This document shows positions 50,100 to 59,505 of a DNA stretch of 64,000 nucleotides, piece after piece. The stretch is from Lycorma delicatula. Its lineage: Eukaryota; Arthropoda; Insecta; Hemiptera; Fulgoridae. Under the pieces are notes generated by a model. That model was not told the origin of the DNA. It saw only the letters and a list, made by a program, of their open reading frames with translations, and searched no databases. The stretch lies in contig NC_134456.1 of the NCBI RefSeq assembly GCF_047948215.1, positions 205,204,036 through 205,268,035 of the forward strand, written 5' to 3'. The position numbers and the translations under genes were made by a program. The first letter of the stretch is position 1; each line of letters opens with the position of its first letter.

Positions 50100-50768
50100 T
50101 TTATTAGAGCAAAGAAATGACGTGAAATTTCATATGAAACTTGGAAAAACCGCTATTGAAATTTATCTATTATTAAAAATGGTGTATGGCAATGAATGTT
50201 TATTACACGCGTGGGTTTTTGAGTGGTTTAAATATTTCCAAGATGACTGAGAAGACGTTGAAGATGATCAAAATTCAAAGGGATGATGATTGTTTTTTTT
50301 TTTCAATATTCATGGGGATCGTGTACCTTCACTGGGTTCCTGAAGGTTAAATTATTAATCAAAATTACTTTATTTGAGTTTCTTGCTCAATTCCATGAAA
50401 AAATAAGAAAAACAACCTGAATTGTGGAAGAACAAGACAAGGGTTCTTCATCAGGACAATGTACCAGCTCTAATACGTAATAGACTGAATTGTCTATTAC
50501 AAAATTTCTAGCCAAGTATAACATCCCAGTGTTAGACCATCCACCTTATTCACCTGACCTGCGCCATATGACTTATCTGTTCCCAAAGGTCAAATCTGCA
50601 TTAAAAGGAACAAGATTTCAGACCATTGAAGCTGTGAAGGAAAAAGTGGTACGCGTCTTGAAAGAGCTCACAGAAGAAGACTTCCAGCACTGTTTCAAAC
50701 TATGGAAAATTTGCATGGAGCACTGCAGGGATACAGGAGGGGTTTATATTGAAGGGGATAATAATTAA
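50100..50768 (+). pseudogene. Mariner transposase remnant (N- and C-terminal parts)
   Basis: The N-terminal part is readable as MKLGKTAIEIYLLLKMVYGN then FEWFKYFQDD and EDVEDDQN, the usual mariner helix-turn-helix and linker. The C-terminal part, open at 50490-50768, reads QFLAKYNIP-like, HPPYSPDL (third Asp of the D,D34D triad), LFPKVKSALKGTRF, VLKELTEEDFQHCFKLWKIC and YIEGDNN. The region with the first catalytic Asp (GDETWV) is deleted and a HQDN-like block is damaged. Inactive. Confidence 0.85.
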
Positions 50769-50814
50769 ATATGTATAAATTTAAAATAAAATATTTTACA
50801 ACATTAGTCTCATT

Positions 50815-52644
50815 TTCGGCAATTAAGAAATGCTATAAACAGGAAGTGCAAACTGACAAAAGAAGAGTGGATTAAAGAAAAGCGTTCAGAAGTGGAAAGA
50901 GAAATGAACATTGGTAAAATAGACGGAGCATACAGGAAAGATAAGGAAAATTTTGGGGTACATAAATTAAAATCTAATAATGTGTTAAACAAAGATGGTA
51001 CACCAATATATAATACGAAAGGTAAAGTCGATAGATGGGTGGAATATATTGAAGAGTTATACGGAGGAAATGAATTAGAAAATGGTGTTATAGAGGAAGA
51101 AGAGGAAGTTGAGGAGGATGAAATGGGAGAAACAATACTGAGATCTGAATTTAAGAGAGCATTAAAAGATTTAAATGGCAGAAAGGCTCCTGGAATAGAC
51201 GGAACACCTGTAGAATTACTGCGCAGTGCAGGTGAGGAAGCGATTGATAGATTATACAAATTGGTGTGTAATATTTATGAAAAAGAGGAATTTCCGTCAG
51301 ACTTCAAAAAAGGTGTTATAGTCATGATACCAAAGAAAGCAGGGGCAGATAAATGTGAAGAATACAGAACAATTAGTTTAACTAGTCATGCATCAAAAAT
51401 CTTAACTAGAATTCTATACAGAAGAATTGAGAGGAGAGTGGAAGAAGTGTTAGGAGAAGACCAATTTGGTTTCAGGAAAAGTATAGGGACAAGGGAAGCA
51501 ATTTTAGGCCTCAGATTAATAGTAGAAGGAAGATTAAAGAAAAACAAACCAACATACTTGGCGTTTATAGACCTAGAAAAGGCATTCGATAACGTAGACT
51601 GGAATAAAATGTTCAGCATTTTAAAAAAATTAGGGTTCAAATATAGAGATAGAAGAACATTTGCTAACATGTACAGGAACCAAACAGCAACAGTAACAAT
51701 TGAAGAACATAAGAAAGAAGCCGTAATAAGAAAGGGAGTCCGACAAGGATGTTCCCTATCTCCGTTACTTTTCAATCTTTACATGGAACTAGCAGTTAAT
51801 GATGTTAAAGAACAATTTAGATTCAGAGTAACAGTACAAGGTGAAAAGATAAAGATGCTACGATTTGCTGATGATATAGTAATTCTAGCAGAGAGTAAAA
51901 AGGATTTAGAAGAAACAATGAACGGCATAGATGAAGTCCTACGCAAGAACTGTCGCATGAAAATAAACAAGAACAAAACAAAAGTAATGAAATATAGTAG
52001 AAATAACAAAGATGGACCACTGAATGTGAAAATAGGAGGAGAAAAGATTATGGAGGTAGAAGAATTTTGTTATTTGGGAAGTAGAATTACTAAAGATGGA
52101 CGAAGCAGGAGCGATATAAAATGCCGAATAGCACAAGCTAAACGAGCCTTCAGTAAGAAATATAATTTGTTTACATCAAAAATTAATTTAAATGTCAGGA
52201 AAAGATTTTTGAAAGTGTATGTTTGGAGTGTCGCTTTATATGGAAGTGAAACTTGGACAATCGGAGTATCTGAGAAGAAAAGATTAGAAGCTTTTGAAAT
52301 GTGGTGCTATAGGAGAATGTTAAAAATCAGATGGGTGGATAAAGTGACAAATGAAGAGGTATTGCGGCAAATAGATGAAGAAAGAAGCATTTGGAAAAAT
52401 ATAGTTAAAACAAGAGACAGACTTATAGGCCACATACTAAGGCATCCTGGAATAGTCGCTTTAATATTGGAAGGACAGGTAGAAGGGAAAAATTGTGTAG
52501 GCAGGCCACGTTTGGAATATGTAAAACAAATTGTTAGGGATGTAGGATGTAGAGGGTATACTGAAATGAAACGACTAGCACTAGATAGGGAATCTTGGAG
52601 AGATGCATCAAACCAGTCAAATGACTGAAGACAAAAAAAAAGCT
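50815..52644 (+). mobile_element. 5'-truncated RTE-like LINE nested in a mariner end
   Basis: The element is flanked by TCATT on both sides (50810-50814 and 52645-52649), the target duplication. It is truncated at the 5' end, inside the ORF, so the apurinic endonuclease domain is absent. It ends with a short 3' region, GACTGAAGACAAAAAAAAA. Its open frame has no internal stop, so insertion is relatively recent. The clade is inferred as RTE/BovB-like from the C-terminal AFEMWCYRRMLKI pattern and the tiny 3' UTR; other non-LTR clades are not excluded. Confidence 0.9.
50817..52628 (+). CDS. Non-LTR reverse transcriptase, truncated at the N-terminus
   Basis: Open for 603 codons from the LINE's broken left end to TGA at 52626-52628; the first ATG (50892) is only an internal Met. 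Using residues from that Met: GRKAPGIDG near 97-104 (RT motif), IPKKAGADKCEEYRTISLTS near 147-166, QFGFRKSIGTREAI near 193-206, AFIDLEKAFDNVDW near 224-237 with the first catalytic Asp, VRQGCSLSPLLFNLYM near 281-296, and FADD at 325-328, the catalytic pair. After RT come FCYLGSRITKDG, LYGSETWT and FEMWCYRRMLKIRW. The product would copy LINE RNA at a nicked target, but it lacks the endonuclease. The long minus-strand frames opposite it are shadows. Confidence 0.93.
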   Translation, partial: RQLRNAINRKCKLTKEEWIKEKRSEVEREMNIGKIDGAYRKDKENFGVHKLKSNNVLNKDGTPIYNTKGKVDRWVEYIEELYGGNELENGVIEEEEEVEEDEMGETILRSEFKRALKDLNGRKAPGIDGTPVELLRSAGEEAIDRLYKLVCNIYEKEEFPSDFKKGVIVMIPKKAGADKCEEYRTISLTSHASKILTRILYRRIERRVEEVLGEDQFGFRKSIGTREAILGLRLIVEGRLKKNKPTYLAFIDLEKAFDNVDWNKMFSILKKLGFKYRDRRTFANMYRNQTATVTIEEHKKEAVIRKGVRQGCSLSPLLFNLYMELAVNDVKEQFRFRVTVQGEKIKMLRFADDIVILAESKKDLEETMNGIDEVLRKNCRMKINKNKTKVMKYSRNNKDGPLNVKIGGEKIMEVEEFCYLGSRITKDGRSRSDIKCRIAQAKRAFSKKYNLFTSKINLNVRKRFLKVYVWSVALYGSETWTIGVSEKKRLEAFEMWCYRRMLKIRWVDKVTNEEVLRQIDEERSIWKNIVKTRDRLIGHILRHPGIVALILEGQVEGKNCVGRPRLEYVKQIVRDVGCRGYTEMKRLALDRESWRDASNQSND

Positions 52645-52670
52645 TCATTGTTTAATAGCAACACCTCATA

Positions 52671-55600
52671 CAATTATAAATTAGAAAGAAATATTAATTT
52701 AAAAAAAAACCCATTATAAAATATTTTTACTAACAATTGAAGGCCTTAACTATTTATTTAAACTGCTACAGTTTTTTGAATAAAGATTTCACAATTTGAA
52801 GGCTATGGGGAAATGGAATAGATCATTTCTGGACATGTTAATATGATCTTACTAATCACCATAATCTCTTGCCATGATTATCAATTCTCATTCTTCCTTT
52901 TCTATCATCAAATACACAAATTTGATAAGAATATAAATTTACAAATATTTTATTTAAACAACTTTGATAATGGAAAAAAATAATCTGCAAGTGAAACACG
53001 GAAAAAAGAAGACTAAAATTTATCTTACAAAATTGGCAGTTGCTGATTGTTTAAAAGATATTGATTAGTAAATCAGGAAAATATCCCATTAGTGGCCAAT
53101 TTTTAGAAAATTAGGTTTAATATCTTAGAAGTATTGATAAAGTTAATGTATAGAATATATTGCCTCTTTCAACAATATTGCCTATTCAACAAATATCAAC
53201 AGAACAGAAGATATCCAATATTGGCATACCCAAAAATAGGATCATTAATTTGCTATTTAGAAAACAACATTTAATTTAGCAGAGAGAAACCATTTTTGTT
53301 AGTTAAAAAATTCTAATTAAAAAAACATTTAAGTAACTTCCAAAAATGAAAAAAGATTTAAATTTGGCTTCTCTATTGAATTTCTCATTAAATTTAGTTT
53401 AAATATCAGGTAATACAAGTATTTTTTTGTCTTTAACAAGCGCAAGTTACATTCCAAATAGATAAAAATGATAAACATGTTTCAAAATAGCTTTAATTCA
53501 CTCCAATAAACTTACATGAGTTATAAACAGCAATGCTACTACTATACCTCTTCAAAATACTTAGCTGCTTCCAGGCTTGAGATACGCAGTACAGCATTTT
53601 CTTTATATTGTGACCAAAATACTATATAGTTCATAGAAATAATTAAAACACTAATAAACAATAATAATAATTTTTATCCAATAATTATTGTTTATTCAAT
53701 TATTCCTTATCCAATTTAGAAAATAAGTAACAGAAAACTGTTAAAGACATTAATTGAAATAATATAATTCTTAAAAAGTAGAGAAATCAAAAACTATAAC
53801 ACATAATCATAAACAAACAAACATTAATACAGATAAATATATTACAAGTCATAATTTACAGGTACTTCTACATATGAGATTAAAAATCATAAAAATTATA
53901 CTTACTAAAAAATTACAAAATTGTGTTAAAACATCTTTTTAGAGCAAAAATGACTATCTAAATAATGAACAACACCAGTGCATACAAATAACAAGACATC
54001 AAAAAAGGAAACTGCAATTAAGTAAATTATAACTGAAAACGTGTAATTTAAAAAAAAAAAATTATTCTTAAAGGAAAAAATAAATGGGGAAAATATGTAC
54101 TACTTGAATTTACCAACAGCAATTCAATATTACGTGAAGAAAAAATCAACATTAAGAATTTAATAACAACAAACTACAACTTGGTTCACTAAGTGTTTAT
54201 ATGCAGAATGTAAACTGTAAACTGTACTTCAATGTAATTGTACATAGAAATGTTAATGTAACTCAAATTAATGGTAAAAATGAAAATATTAGTTTTATCA
54301 GCTGATTAAGTTACAGTTTAAACAATATTAAAGCTTCAGATCAAGTTTATTTTATTCAGATACTAAGTCTTAAGTTTGTATGACTTAAGTTTATAGGTAA
54401 AGTAGATGATACTTATTTTTATGATGGTCAGCTAATTAAAATTTTACTGAAAGAAAAGTTTTCGAACAGGTTATAATAAATTTAAAAACAAGGGCTGGAG
54501 TAATATATTTTGAATATATTATGTCAAGAGAAAACTGACCATTTTAAAAAATTCTTTGCAAACACACATACACAATAGTTAAGGAAACAAAAGCTTTATC
54601 TATTCAAAAATGTACAATACTTTTTTGGACTCTAGGACCTTTACAAATAATGACTTAACAATTAAAAAAGTAATAAAAATAATACGTAAATTTTCCGTAT
54701 TAATCAAGAAATGAAAAAGCATCAGCTGAGAAAACTGAAATTAAATTAGAGATTAATTTACCCACTTGCATAAAATTTTATTACTTTGTGACTGTACAAA
54801 ATATTTAACTATAAATAAAATGTATCAAATTAACATTAAAAAAAAAAAACAAAAAAAAACACCAATGGCATCAAAAAAAAATTAACAGCAGTAACAATAA
54901 CAAGACAACAATTAAACAACAATAAAAATGGACATTAACTAATGGGAAATGACATCACTATGTGAAAAAAATCTGACAAAAACCACAGCAGTCAAAATGA
55001 ACAAATTACTAGCTATTTCCATTAATAAATTTATGAGATATTTACAAAGAGAAAACATATGAATTTATTAAAAACCACCAATTTATTTATCAATAGCTTA
55101 CTTATTTTGAATTTAACACCATGCAACAATGTTGACAGATTAGATTAAAAATTAAGGAGACCATAACTGGAGCACTAGATGGTTGTCCTTAGCCAAGTTA
55201 TGGTTAATATAAGCAAATTCTTTTCCTCTAGCAGAAGCTTATATTAATAAATAACTGATTACATTTTAACATTTTAATTGTTTGCCTGATGAAGTGTACA
55301 TTAAAATCATTAGGGTCCAGAATGAACTGTTGAAAAGTCTGAGTGAAATTATTGGATATGAAGTGAAACTTAATATCCAATAATATTACATCAACAATAA
55401 AAAACAGCTTCTATTTAAACAAAAAAACATGAAAAAACATACCATTTAATTTTTCTACAAAATCTGTTTCTAACTAATTCTTTAAGTGCATATTATTTGT
55501 TATGAAATGCCACCACATAAATAATAAATAATGAAAAGAATTTGATTCCTGTTGAAATTGGATAACTATTACTAATATTTGCAAATCTGCCAATTAATAT

Positions 55601-56112
55601 TTTTTCTATGGCTGTAATGTTTGAATTACACAGCTGCAACTTGTATCATAATGATGATCATTATGTAACAGATTTTCATTATGATATGGGTTACGATATG
55701 GGTTCAGAGGTAAATTTGAAAGTACACAAATAGGTAGGTAACTAAGGTTTTTTATATTGTATAAATTAGTTTTTCATCTTTTTGTTAATTATGTCAGATT
55801 TTGAGGAAGAAATATCTAACACCGATCGATATTAAAGAAAATTCAGTACTTATGACCTATTGCTACAGAAATGTATTTTTTGAAAAATCTTTAAAAAATA
55901 TTCTGTAAACAATGTATTTATCTTAGATTTAAATCAATAAACCCAGTATTTATCAGCCGTAGAAAAAATATGCTATGCAACTCTCTATAATGGCCATTAA
56001 TGCACTCTTGTGAAGTTTACGACTCTTGCCAAGGCTCATGTTGTAACTTACTTTGCACTCTTGTATTAATGGCTATAATAGGCTCATTGCATAATGTACT
56101 ATTATATATATA
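52671..56112 (-). other. Presumed sky intron sequence with one exon candidate
   Basis: AT-rich. Apart from the candidate exon at 53548-53621, nothing was recognised. Confidence 0.4.
53548..53621 (-). CDS. sky: Candidate sky exon upstream of the TLDC domain
   Basis: On the minus strand an open block FWSQYKENAVLRISSLEAAK then YFEE ends in a GAG|GTATAG donor in phase 0, exactly the phase needed to join the first TLDC exon at 38366. A possible acceptor (CTATATAG) precedes it, giving 24 codons plus two bases. Composition is markedly less AT-rich and more coding-like than its surroundings. I cannot confirm from memory that Sky proteins carry this segment, and the acceptor lacks a strong pyrimidine tract. 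It may instead be a chance open frame. Confidence 0.4.
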
Positions 56113-56849
56113 GGATGATTCAAAACTATACAGCAATCTCTTGAGAGCTAAGTCTATAGCTAAAAATAGGAAAAAAGCTCATATAAACAGAGGCCTCAAA
56201 ACACTTATTAGCGTAGCGTGGTATGGCTAGCAAAAGATTTCACCCAGATTTCAATTCCTTCAGGGAAATGAAATTCTGGGAAGACAAATTTAAATGCTTC
56301 TTATGGTTTTTGACCTGAAAATATTAAATAAAATGGGTCCCAGAATTGTACCCATTAGTTTTAAAGAGATATCCAATGTAAAACACAAAAACTGGGAGTA
56401 AAAACAAGTTTTTTTTAACATTAAGAAAACGTTGTTAAATGGTTAAGTTGTATTTTTTTTTCAATTAGAAATGTAAAAAAATTAATTTTGAAAAGATTCA
56501 TGTATATTTCTTAAGAAAAAATTCATCATATTTAAATTTAACTTTATTAAAAAACAAAACAGACTGAATAATGAAAAACATTTTAACAGCATGAAATAAC
56601 TAATTTTGTCTATAGGTTTAGAAATAATAACTGATCGTTTATTTACTACATTTTTATCAGAATTAATTAATTAATTTGTTTTCATAGGTTGGCAATATAT
56701 CAGCTGATCAATTAACTTATTGAAGCAGTGTTTGAATAATCCTGATGGTGGTTTTTGTAAGGTATCTGTGAGATTCTGTGTACAATTCCAAAAACAATTT
56801 TTTACAAAATTTAATGTAATTTTCTTTAATACATAATGGGAGAAAATGC

Positions 56850-57940
56850 AAATATGTAGTATTCATTTGAAGAGAATACAGACATGATATTAATTTATGG
56901 TAAAGTAAACAAGAATGGATTGGCTGCAGTTCAAAAATATCATGATACTTATCCACATCGAAGAGCACCTGATCGCAAAACTTTTGAAGCTGTGGTGATG
57001 ACTTAATGATATGGAGAGAAACCAGCAGTTTTAAACCAAAACGAGTAGGTACTAGTTGTCAACAAAGTGTGAGAAACCATAATAATGTACACACAATAAT
57101 AAATGCTGTGCAATTATCAACAACTAAAAGCACCAGACAGGTATCACGGCATTTAAATATTTCACAATCAAGTGTACGGCAGGCACCTCATGAGGGACAG
57201 TTTTACCCATTTTAACATGAGTAAAAGACTTATTACTGCCATAATAAATGGAAGATATTCTGCCAATGGTGAACTAGAAAATGGGTATGAAATCATAATT
57301 TCCTTTGTTGTATTCTAGTAACTGATGAATCATGCTTCATAAGAAATAGAATAGTAAATTTTTGTAACACCCTTACTTGGGTAGCTGAAGACCCACATGA
57401 GACTGCAATAAGACATTTCCAGTATACATTTTCAATTAATGTAAGGTTTGGTATTCGAGGTGATAATTTGATTGGTCCATTTTTCTTACTAAGGAGGCTT
57501 ACAGGAGAAGCATATTTAATTAAACTTTTTGGAAACAAACCTGTCCACCCTTTGGAAAATATTTCTTATGAAAACAGGTTAGAGATGTGGTTCATGCATG
57601 ACGGGTCACCTTCTCATTTTTCTAATAATGTAAAAGATGATTTTTATTTAATATATACTGTAGGCAATGGATTGATTGAAACGGATCAGTAAAATGACCA
57701 CCAATCTCCCTACCTTACACCATCAGAATATATACTTTTTTCTGAAATTGGATGAAGTCAATTGTTTATTCAAAACTGAGTAACACACAAGAGGAACAAA
57801 GGAACTGCATATTGGAAGCTGCAGAAACTATAAGAATACTAAATTATGAGACGTACTAAAAAAGAATGGATTCGTCGAGCAAAATAATCAGATGCTAAAC
57901 AAAATGGGGGCCACTTTGAGGAACTTTGAAGGTAATTAAT
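56850..57940 (+). pseudogene. Transposase pseudogene of the very long-TIR Tc/mariner
   Basis: Plus-strand pieces in order: YTDMILIYGKVNKNGLAAVQ then YHDTYPHRRAPDRKTFEAV (N-terminal helix-turn-helix), TTKSTRQVSRHLNISQSSVR (second helix-turn-helix), LVTDESCFIRNRIVNF (first catalytic Asp), FSINVRFGIRGDNLIGPFFL, LTGEAYLIKLF, MWFMHDGSPSHF (second Asp), a damaged LTPSEYILFSEIG where LTPLDFFLWG is expected (third Asp lost), and NGGHFEELL-like C-terminus. Stops and frameshifts break it at least six times. Inactive. Confidence 0.85.
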
Positions 57941-58220
57941 AATGCATTCACTAATCTGTAATGTCATTTTTCCATTGTTTTTACATTTTATGTTAAAAGC
58001 TGGTTCCAAACCTATGGATAAAATTAGTTCTTTCATGTGATAAAAATTTTTTTCCACAATTCAGTCTTTTAATAAAGATAAATTTCAATATCCTGTATTC
58101 AATTTTTTCTTAAGTAATTCATATGAACTTAAATAACCATTTAACAAAGCTTTCTTATGTTAAACCCAATGTTATTTTTACCCCCAATTTTTATGTTTTA
58201 TATCAGATATATTTAAAACT

Positions 58221-58301
58221 AATGGAGGTCTGTACCTCCATTTAAAATATGCATAATGTGGGTCCCAGTGCTGTCACTGGGACCCACATTATGCATATTT
58301 T
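58221..58301. repeat. Two adjacent perfect hairpins with the same CTGT loop
   Basis: The first has 9-base arms AATGGAGGT and ACCTCCATT around CTGT (58221-58242). The second has 27-base perfect arms (58244-58270 and 58275-58301) around CTGT (58271-58274), with core GTGGGTCCCAGTG. They interrupt the right terminal repeat of the surrounding Tc/mariner, where the left repeat has just TGGGTCCCAG near 56334. Confidence 0.93.
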
Positions 58302-58890
58302 TAGTATTTCTTAATAATTTCAGATCAAAAACCAGAATTTCACCTTACCATAATTTCTGTAAGTCTTCATTTTCCCAGGGGAACTGAAATCCAGGCGAAA
58401 AGTTTTGCTACCCATAACTCACTAACGAAGCATTTTCAGGCTACGTTAATATGAACTTTTTTCCTATTTTTAGCTGTAGAATCAGCTCCCAAGAGATTGC
58501 CATATAGTTTTGAATCGCCCATATAAAACAAATATAGCATAAAGTATTTTTATATATATATATATATTTTTTTTAATAAATGCAAAGATTTTATTGTAAT
58601 TATACAATCATAACAACACAACCAAATCACAACAGATTAAATAATTTAAAAACATTACCACTAATGCTTCTGCAAGCTTCTACATTATGAGATCACACTA
58701 AAAGATAATGATTACTATATCTAAAGAATAACCACATTTATAGATGTTTGACTGCTGTGGTATTATCAACTCTTATTAACTGAATGACTGAAAATAAATT
58801 GTACTGTAGAAAAAATGAATTTAACATGTCCAGGCAGTGATACAAGTAGCAGGTGAGCAGGGTGCAGTAGACATCATTCGGTTGACTTAC

Positions 58891-58977
58891 GTCATTTTGA
58901 TCGACTATGAGGGATCTGATGTTATGAATGAGATACGATCCCATTGATGACACTCTTGGACCTGGCGAATGAGCACC
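58891..58977 (-). CDS. Candidate minus-strand 87 bp exon
   Basis: On the minus strand a long T-rich tract is followed by a possible AAG acceptor, then 29 codons, GAHSPGPRVSSMGSYLIHNI and RSLIVDQND, then a strong donor GTAAGT. Only this one frame is open. Length is a multiple of three and it ends in phase 0, so it could be a cassette exon joined to the first TLDC exon of sky. Its GC content is well above that of the surround. I do not recognise the peptide; it may belong to sky, to another gene, or be chance. Confidence 0.4.
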
Positions 58978-59080
58978 CTTCATCATCCCCATCATCACAA
59001 GTGAAAGAGCAGCAAAACAAAAGACAACAAGACAACACCAGCACATTGATTATTATAATTAACATTGTTGTTAGAATAAA

Positions 59081-59505
59081 TGAACAGTCTACAATCATAT
59101 ACAAAAATAATATGCACAACATACACACTCAAATACATATATGCATAATGTGAAACATATTAACAGTAGAGTTTACATTTAATTAAATGAACATTATGTC
59201 TATAAAAATAAAATAATTCACAGGATATCCACAAATTATCCTAACTTAATGAGATTAAATTTTAACTGATCACAGGAAAAACTAATAATAAATTAAGGTT
59301 TTTTTATTAGACAAGTACACTTTATGAACAGTCTACATTCATATACAAAAATAATATGCATAACATATACACATGCACAAATATATGTATAATGTGAAAC
59401 ATATTAACAGTAGATTTTACATTTGATTAAAACAATATGTGTAAAAATAATATAATAATAGGATGTCCACAAATTATCTTAATGAAATTAAGTGATCACA
59501 GCAAA
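59081..59505. repeat. Direct duplication, period about 254
   Basis: TGAACAGTCTAC followed by ATTCATATACAAAAATAATA-type sequence occurs at 59081 and again at 59335. The following ATAATGTGAAACATATTAAC, AGTAGA-TTTACATTT, GGAT-TCCACAAATTATC and GATCACAG are shared in the same order. The second copy ends in an A-rich run near 59505. Identity is about 85% by eye. Confidence 0.85.

Larger units (their letters stand above)
49897..52670 (+). mobile_element. Deleted mariner split by a LINE insertion
   Basis: The left end reads AAGGTGTGTAGCTATTAAAT followed by AACGAGACTAATG. The right end, once the LINE is removed, is GAGGTGTTGCTATTAAACAA followed by TGAGACTAATG in reverse complement, a good match. The right terminal repeat is cut in two by the LINE at 50815-52644. 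Without the LINE the mariner is about 0.94 kb, shorter than the usual 1.3 kb, so it has an internal deletion of transposase. TA is present at both ends. Confidence 0.88.
56113..58520 (+). mobile_element. Tc/mariner element with very long inverted repeats, about 2.4 kb
   Basis: Left end GGATGATTCAAAACTATA and right end, reverse complemented, GGGCGATTCAAAACTATA. The pairing runs inward for roughly 450 bases: GCAATCTCTTG-GAGCT, AGCTAAAAATAGGAAAAAAG, a TGGGTCCCAG block, CATTAGTTTTAAA, GTTAAATGGTTA and CTTAAGAAAAAATT are all shared, to about 56575 and 58055. TA-rich sequence flanks both ends. The centre carries a broken plus-strand transposase. The right arm also contains an extra pair of perfect hairpins. 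Confidence 0.88.

Noticed and set aside
50810..52648. Several minus-strand open frames of 65-149 codons opposite the LINE
   Set aside because: They are antisense shadows of the LINE reverse transcriptase, rich in Ser, Leu and Phe, with no motif of their own.
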